NCBI GenBank assembly: GCA_905211615.1
Contig: CAJMBB010000022.1
Span: forward strand, 1 to 19,186
From: an uncultured Collinsella sp.
Lineage (GTDB): Bacteria; Actinomycetota; Coriobacteriia; Coriobacteriales; Coriobacteriaceae
Direction of reading: 5' to 3'
DNA: 19,186 nucleotides
In this document: positions 15,255 to 19,186 of the stretch, piece by piece
Numbering within the stretch: position 1 is the stretch's first letter
How the letters are laid out: each line of letters begins with the position of its first letter
Made by a program: the position numbers and the translations under genes
The notes under the pieces: model-generated
Databases searched by the model: none
The model's input: the letters and a program-made list of their open reading frames with translations, nothing else
Told to the model about the DNA's origin: nothing

Positions 15255-17237
15255 ATGACCGATAGCATGCAGCAGATGGCGCTTGACACGCTCGGCGCCT
15301 ATTTTGGCTACACCTCGTTTCGCCCGGGGCAGGACCGCATGGTGGATGCGATCCTTGCCGGTCGCGATGCGCTGGGCGTTATGCCCACGGGCGCCGGCAA
15401 GTCCATTTGCTATCAGGTGCCCGCGCTCATGCTACCCGGGATCACCTTTGTGGTGAGTCCGCTGCTGTCGCTTATGGAGGACCAGACCCGTGCGTTGCTC
15501 GCGGCGGGTGCGCGACCCAGCTATCTCAACTCCAGCCTTACTCCGGCCCAGCAAAACACCGTGCTCAAGCGGGCGCGCGAGGGCCGCTATCAGCTTATGT
15601 ACGTGGCACCCGAGCGTCTGCTCGAGCCGCGCTTTTTAGCCTTTGCGCAGGAGGCCGCGGCGGACGGCGGCATTGGCGTGCCGCTCGTGGCCATTGACGA
15701 GGCCCACTGCGTGAGCCAATGGGGCCAGGATTTCCGCCCCGCCTACCTGCAGATTCGCGAGTTCATCGATTCCCTACCGCAGCGCCCCATCGTGGCGGCC
15801 TTTACCGCCACGGCGACCGAGCGCGTGCGTGCGGACATTCAGCAGATGCTCGGCCTGCAAAACCCCGCGACGGTGGTGACGGGCTTCGATCGCAAGAACC
15901 TCTACTTTGGCTGCGAGGAGATGGGCGACAAGGCCAAGGCAGCGTGGGTGCGTGACTATGTGATCGCGCATTCGAGCGAGAGCGGCATCGTGTATTGCTC
16001 GACCCGCAAGACGGTCGACGCGCTGGCAGGCGAGCTTGTCGAGGCACTGGGCCCCAGCGGCATTCGCGTTGGCCGCTACCATGCAGGCATGGGCAACGAC
16101 GCCCGTCGCCAAAGCCAGCGCGCCTTTATCGACGACGATATTCAGGTGATGGTTGCCACCAACGCCTTTGGTATGGGCATCGACAAGCCCAACGTGCGCT
16201 ACGTGATTCACAACAACGTGCCCGAGAGCATCGAGGCATACTACCAGGAGGCGGGCCGCGCCGGTCGCGACGGCGACCCGGCCAGTTGCCACTTGCTGTG
16301 GAACGGCAATGATTTTCGTATGCGCCGCTTTCTGATCGATCGCGGCGATGCTGCCGACGAGGCGCTCGACGACGAGCAGCGCGCGTGGGCGCTTCAGAAC
16401 CGTTATCGCCTGCTCAGCCAGATGGAGGGCTACTGCAATACCACCGGCTGCCTGCGCGAATACATGCTGCGCTACTTTGGCGACGAGGCCGCGGCCGAGC
16501 ATGCTGCTTCGGCTGGCGCGGGCGGCACCGCCATGGACGACGTCGAGGGCTGCGGCAACTGCAGCAATTGCCTCACGCAGTTCGAGGTCGAGGACGTCAC
16601 CGATATGGCCCGCGCTGCCGTGCGCTATGTGGCCACGCGTCCCATGCGCTTTGGCAAGTCGCTGATCGCCGATGTGCTCCACGGCGGCAACACCGAGCGC
16701 ATTCGCCAGATGCATCTGGACGAGGACCGCGGCTACGGTGAGCTGTCGAGCGAATCGGTCGGGCGCATCAAGGACATCATCGGCCAGCTGTGCGGTCGCG
16801 GTTATTTGGCCACCTCGCAGGGGCAGTACCCGGTCGTGGGACTGGGTCCGCGTGCCGGCGAGGTCGAGGACGAGGCGTTCGCCTTTACCGTTAAGCGTCG
16901 CGCGTCCAAGCGCAAGGCCTCGGCCCGCGCCCGCCGCGCCGTCGATCTGCTGCGCGAGGAGGCCGAGCTGGATCAGCGCCCGCGCGTTGGCGACGATGCC
17001 GAGCTGTTCGAGCGCCTGCGTGCCCTCCGCAAGGAGATCTCGACGGAGCTGGAGATGGCGCCGTATATGGTCTTTTCCGACAAGGCCCTGCGCGGCCTGT
17101 GCCGCCTGCGTCCACAGACGCGCGAGGAGCTGATCCAGGTCAACGGCATTGGCGAGAAAAAAGCCGACGCCTTTGGCGAACAGTTTATGGCGGCGATTGA
17201 AGAGTTTGAGTCCGAGCATGCGCGGGATGGAGCGTAA
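15255..17237 (+). CDS. recQ: ATP-dependent DNA helicase RecQ
   Basis: A 3'-to-5' DNA helicase for recombinational repair and fork processing. The 660 residues carry all helicase motifs: motif 0 FGYTSFRPGQ (17-26), Walker A MPTGAGKS (43-50), DEAH (148-151) followed by the aromatic-rich loop CVSQWGQDF, TATAT (184-188), and motifs V/VI in VATNAFGMGIDKPNVRYV and YYQEAGRAGRDG. A zinc site follows (C399, C433, C436, C439), with an Ala/Gly-rich insert of about 25 residues between the first and second ligands. Then come a winged-helix RQC region (about 445-560) and an HRDC domain (about 580-655, FSDKALRGLCRLRPQTREEL), giving the full bacterial RecQ layout. The start ATG at 15255 has AGGA close upstream. 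The stop is 2 nt before the GntR regulator gene. Confidence 0.96.
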   Translation: MTDSMQQMALDTLGAYFGYTSFRPGQDRMVDAILAGRDALGVMPTGAGKSICYQVPALMLPGITFVVSPLLSLMEDQTRALLAAGARPSYLNSSLTPAQQNTVLKRAREGRYQLMYVAPERLLEPRFLAFAQEAAADGGIGVPLVAIDEAHCVSQWGQDFRPAYLQIREFIDSLPQRPIVAAFTATATERVRADIQQMLGLQNPATVVTGFDRKNLYFGCEEMGDKAKAAWVRDYVIAHSSESGIVYCSTRKTVDALAGELVEALGPSGIRVGRYHAGMGNDARRQSQRAFIDDDIQVMVATNAFGMGIDKPNVRYVIHNNVPESIEAYYQEAGRAGRDGDPASCHLLWNGNDFRMRRFLIDRGDAADEALDDEQRAWALQNRYRLLSQMEGYCNTTGCLREYMLRYFGDEAAAEHAASAGAGGTAMDDVEGCGNCSNCLTQFEVEDVTDMARAAVRYVATRPMRFGKSLIADVLHGGNTERIRQMHLDEDRGYGELSSESVGRIKDIIGQLCGRGYLATSQGQYPVVGLGPRAGEVEDEAFAFTVKRRASKRKASARARRAVDLLREEAELDQRPRVGDDAELFERLRALRKEISTELEMAPYMVFSDKALRGLCRLRPQTREELIQVNGIGEKKADAFGEQFMAAIEEFESEHARDGA

Positions 17238-17239
17238 CG

Positions 17240-17995
17240 ATGACATTCGACGATAAAACCGAGCGCACTGAGGTGTCCGCCGTGCCGCTGTACCAGCAGG
17301 TTATGGACGACCTAAAGGGCGAGATCGCGCGCGGCGTGTACGTGGCCGGCTCGCGCATCCCTGCCGAGATGGAGCTCGCGAAGTCCTACGGCGTGGGGCG
17401 CATCACCGTGCGCCGTGCCATCGAGGAGCTGTCGCGTGCGGGGTATCTCAACCGCCAGCAGGGGAGGGGCACCTTTGTGTGCGCTCCCAAGCTCAAACGC
17501 AAGATTCGCCAGAAGGGTGACGTCCAGAGCTTTACTGAGGGTTGTGCTGCCAACGACATGGTGCCGGGTGCGCGTCTGGTGTCGCGCACGGTGGTCGCGG
17601 CGACGCACGAGGATGCGGCGTTCTTTGGCGTGGAGCCCGGCTGCGAGCTTATCGTGGTCGAGCGCGTGCGCACGGCCGACGGCATCCCCGTCATGCTCGA
17701 GAACAACGCCTTTGTGCTCGCCGACCACCCCTACCTGCAGACGCTGGCCGATGAGGACCTCACCGATAACTCAATCTTTGCGCTCGTTGCCGAGCATTCG
17801 GGTCGCGCGCCGCTCAAGTCCGACCCCTGCACCGTGGAGATTGCGCTTGCCGATGCTCAGACGGCCCCGCTGCTGGAGGTGCCGGTCGGCGAGCCGCTCT
17901 TCTATATGGAGGCCTACTTTACCGACGCCGGCGGGCGCCCTCTACTGCTCGGCCGCCAAAAGATCGTGGGCTCGCGCTACGTCTTTGACATCTAA
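17240..17995 (+). CDS. GntR/HutC-family regulator with UTRA ligand domain
   Basis: A 251-residue transcription factor. The N-terminal winged helix (about 14-80) starts PLYQQVMDDLKGEIARGVY and has the recognition segment ELAKSYGVGRITVRRAIEEL and the wing QQGRGTFV. The UTRA domain (about 95-250), which binds sugar phosphates or similar small molecules in this subfamily, ends GRQKIVGSRYVFDI. The closest known types are NagR/YvoA and FrlR-like regulators. It follows recQ by 2 nt, with GGAG inside the recQ end as RBS, so it is probably read from the recQ promoter. It precedes the SIS deglycase gene, which has its own promoter with repeated boxes. Control of that gene by an Amadori sugar phosphate is inferred from position and family, not shown. 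Confidence 0.92.
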   Translation: MTFDDKTERTEVSAVPLYQQVMDDLKGEIARGVYVAGSRIPAEMELAKSYGVGRITVRRAIEELSRAGYLNRQQGRGTFVCAPKLKRKIRQKGDVQSFTEGCAANDMVPGARLVSRTVVAATHEDAAFFGVEPGCELIVVERVRTADGIPVMLENNAFVLADHPYLQTLADEDLTDNSIFALVAEHSGRAPLKSDPCTVEIALADAQTAPLLEVPVGEPLFYMEAYFTDAGGRPLLLGRQKIVGSRYVFDI

Positions 17996-18004
17996 CGTCC
18001 ACAG

Positions 18005-18085
18005 ATAGAACAATATAGAACAAATTTGCTGAGATGACTTCACGGGCGTTGTTACACGTGCTATAAATAGGACAACATAGAACGA
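18005..18085 (+). promoter_or_regulatory. Promoter of the SIS gene with two 19-bp direct-repeat boxes
   Basis: Box 1 (18005-18023) reads ATAGAACAATATAGAACAA and box 2 (18067-18085) ATAGGACAACATAGAACGA, 16 of 19 identical. Each is itself a tandem repeat of ATAGRACA. Starts are 62 bp apart, close to six helical turns. Between them lies -35 TTCACG (18039-18044), a 17-bp spacer and the extended -10 TGCTATAAA (18059-18067), so box 2 covers the start site. The obvious candidate binder is the GntR protein encoded just upstream. Confidence 0.6.
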
Positions 18086-18104
18086 CAGCAGGTACGAGCT
18101 GTCG
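18083..18104 (+). other. Small hairpin in the 5' UTR of the SIS gene
   Basis: 7-bp inverted repeat CGACAGC / GCTGTCG (18083-18089, 18098-18104) with an 8-nt loop, overlapping the end of box 2 and followed by non-T sequence. It could stabilise the transcript or be part of a protein site; it is not a terminator. Confidence 0.4.
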
Positions 18105-18139
18105 TCGTTCAAAGCCGCCCCACAAGGAGGAGCATCAGC

Positions 18140-19108
18140 ATGAACGCACATGATCTGGTTCAGGAAATCATCGAGCGCAAGGGCAAGATCGAGAACGTCT
18201 TTTGGATCGCTTGTGGCGGTTCGATGATCGACCTCATGCCGGCCAACGAACTGCTCAAGCGTGAGGCCACCACGTTTACCTCGACGGTCTACACGGCGCG
18301 CGAGTTTTGCCTGATGGCTCCCAAGAGTCTTGGCGAGAAGTCGCTCGTCATCGCCTGCAGCCACAGCGGCAACACGCAGGAGGTCGTCGACGGCTGCGAG
18401 ATGGCGCTGGCCGCCGGTGCCGAGGTCATTGCCCTTACCGACTGCGAGGGCTCAAAGATCGACAACGGCAAGTGGACTACCTGGGTCTATCCGTGGGGTG
18501 AGGGTGTGTCGCAGGCTGAGGTGCCGCAGGGCATCGGCGCTCTGATCGCCGCCGAGTTGCTCGACCAGCAGGAAGGCTACGAGGCACTCGCCGACATGCA
18601 TGAGGGCCTCAAGCAGATGGATGCGCTGCTGCCCGCCGCCCGTGAGAAGGTCAACGCCGAGCTGGGCGCCCGCTTTGCCGAGCTCTGCCAGCAGCACAAG
18701 TTCTTCTATATCCTGGGCTCCGGCCCCAACTTTAGCCAGACCTATGCCATGGCGATCTGCTCGCTCATGGAGATGCAGTGGCAGCACTGCTGCTACATCC
18801 ACTCCGGCGAGTATTTCCACGGTCCTTTCGAGGCTACCGAGCCCGGCGTGTTCTACTTTGTGCAGCTCGGATCGGGCGAGTGCCGCCCCATGGAGGAGCG
18901 CGCGCTGGCGTTCCTCAACACGCACACTGACACGATTATGGTGCTCGACGCGCTCGAGTACGGCGTGGGCGAGGTGCCCGCCAGCGTGCGTTCGTACCTG
19001 GAGCCGATCTTCTTCTACAACATGAGCTGCGAGCTGCGCGCCGCCCGCGGCAAGGTGTTTGACCACAGCCCCGAGGTTCGTCGCTACATGGGCATCGAGC
19101 AGTACTAA
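18140..19108 (+). CDS. Double-SIS deglycase, FrlB/GfrF-like (fructoselysine- or glucoselysine-6-phosphate)
   Basis: A 322-residue cytosolic sugar-phosphate enzyme with two SIS domains. SIS 1 (about 15-140) carries CGGS (25-28) and SHSGNT (74-79). SIS 2 (about 175-310) carries GSGPN (193-197) and HSGEYFHGPFE (221-231). The C-terminus is RRYMGIEQY, the ending typical of FrlB-like deglycases. These cleave 6-phosphorylated Amadori products (fructoselysine, glucoselysine, fructoseasparagine) to glucose 6-phosphate or a related sugar plus the amine. The glutaminase domain of GlmS is absent, so it is not a glucosamine synthase. The start ATG at 18140 follows a strong AAGGAGGAG. A GntR/UTRA gene lies upstream; kinase or PTS genes needed to make the substrate are not in the window and would be expected downstream. 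The exact sugar cannot be told from sequence alone. Confidence 0.85.
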   Translation: MNAHDLVQEIIERKGKIENVFWIACGGSMIDLMPANELLKREATTFTSTVYTAREFCLMAPKSLGEKSLVIACSHSGNTQEVVDGCEMALAAGAEVIALTDCEGSKIDNGKWTTWVYPWGEGVSQAEVPQGIGALIAAELLDQQEGYEALADMHEGLKQMDALLPAAREKVNAELGARFAELCQQHKFFYILGSGPNFSQTYAMAICSLMEMQWQHCCYIHSGEYFHGPFEATEPGVFYFVQLGSGECRPMEERALAFLNTHTDTIMVLDALEYGVGEVPASVRSYLEPIFFYNMSCELRAARGKVFDHSPEVRRYMGIEQY

Positions 19109-19156
19109 GTAACGGGAAAAGCATTCACCTTCGATTCGCAAGTGAATAGCGTGCGT

Positions 19157-19186
19157 AAAAAGCGGGCCGCGCCGGGGATTTCCGGC
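19157..19186 (+). terminator. Probable terminator cut by the window edge
   Basis: AAAAA (19157-19161) followed by the GC-rich arm GCGGGCCGCGCCGG, a short loop and CCGGC at the last bases, which begins the matching arm. If the sequence continues as GCGGCCCGC plus T residues, this is a strong bidirectional terminator of the SIS gene. Upstream, an ATTCAC/GTGAAT inverted repeat (19123-19128, 19142-19147) is of unknown meaning. Confidence 0.5.

Noticed and set aside
15774..17246. Minus-strand open frame of 490 codons
   Set aside because: Antisense to recQ, which has all its helicase motifs in the plus frame; composition is that of a shadow frame.

Overview
The window is GC-rich bacterial DNA, densely coded, with short intergenic gaps and SD-led starts. 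Gene content (PRC-barrel and YtxH proteins, CNNM/CorC, hemolysin III, a DUF362 ferredoxin, a GntR/SIS sugar module and above all an Nramp-related magnesium transporter of the type known from Eggerthella) fits an Actinomycetota of class Coriobacteriia, possibly Collinsella. That assignment is inference from gene style, not a database match. I see no rRNA, tRNA, CRISPR array, transposase or phage gene, so it reads as ordinary chromosome.

Layout. (1) 1-834, minus: 5' part of a ribokinase, cut by the window edge. (2) 1022-3238, plus: membrane acyltransferase fused to an SGNH domain. (3) 3349-6464, minus: a two-gene unit, PRC-barrel/MgtE_N/CBS/membrane protein followed by an Nramp-related (NRMT-type) transporter. 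It is preceded by an extended -10 promoter and a leader of about 185 nt with mutually exclusive helices. (4) 6793-9422, minus: YtxH protein, PRC-barrel protein and a membrane-anchored NodB-like protein that has lost its metal-binding histidines. (5) 9553-12576, minus: hemolysin III, CNNM/CorC protein, and an orphan domain resembling the N-terminal domain of cyanophycin synthetase. (6) 12763-13728, plus: membrane-anchored alpha/beta hydrolase behind a good promoter bracketed by two similar palindromes. (7) 13860-15065, minus: DUF362 protein with two 4Fe-4S motifs. (8) 15255-19108, plus: recQ, a GntR/UTRA regulator 2 nt after it, and a double-SIS FrlB/GfrF-like deglycase whose promoter carries two 19-bp direct-repeat boxes 62 bp apart.

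How the genes may work together. The central candidate system is magnesium homeostasis: a structured leader RNA, a cytosolic Mg-sensor architecture on a five-helix membrane domain lacking the usual MgtE pore motif, and a translationally linked NRMT permease with the Mg-type metal site. A CNNM/CorC protein lies about 4 kb away. At the right end, the GntR regulator is likely to control the SIS deglycase and probably further Amadori-sugar genes beyond the window. All RNA folds and promoters were found by eye and are hypotheses.
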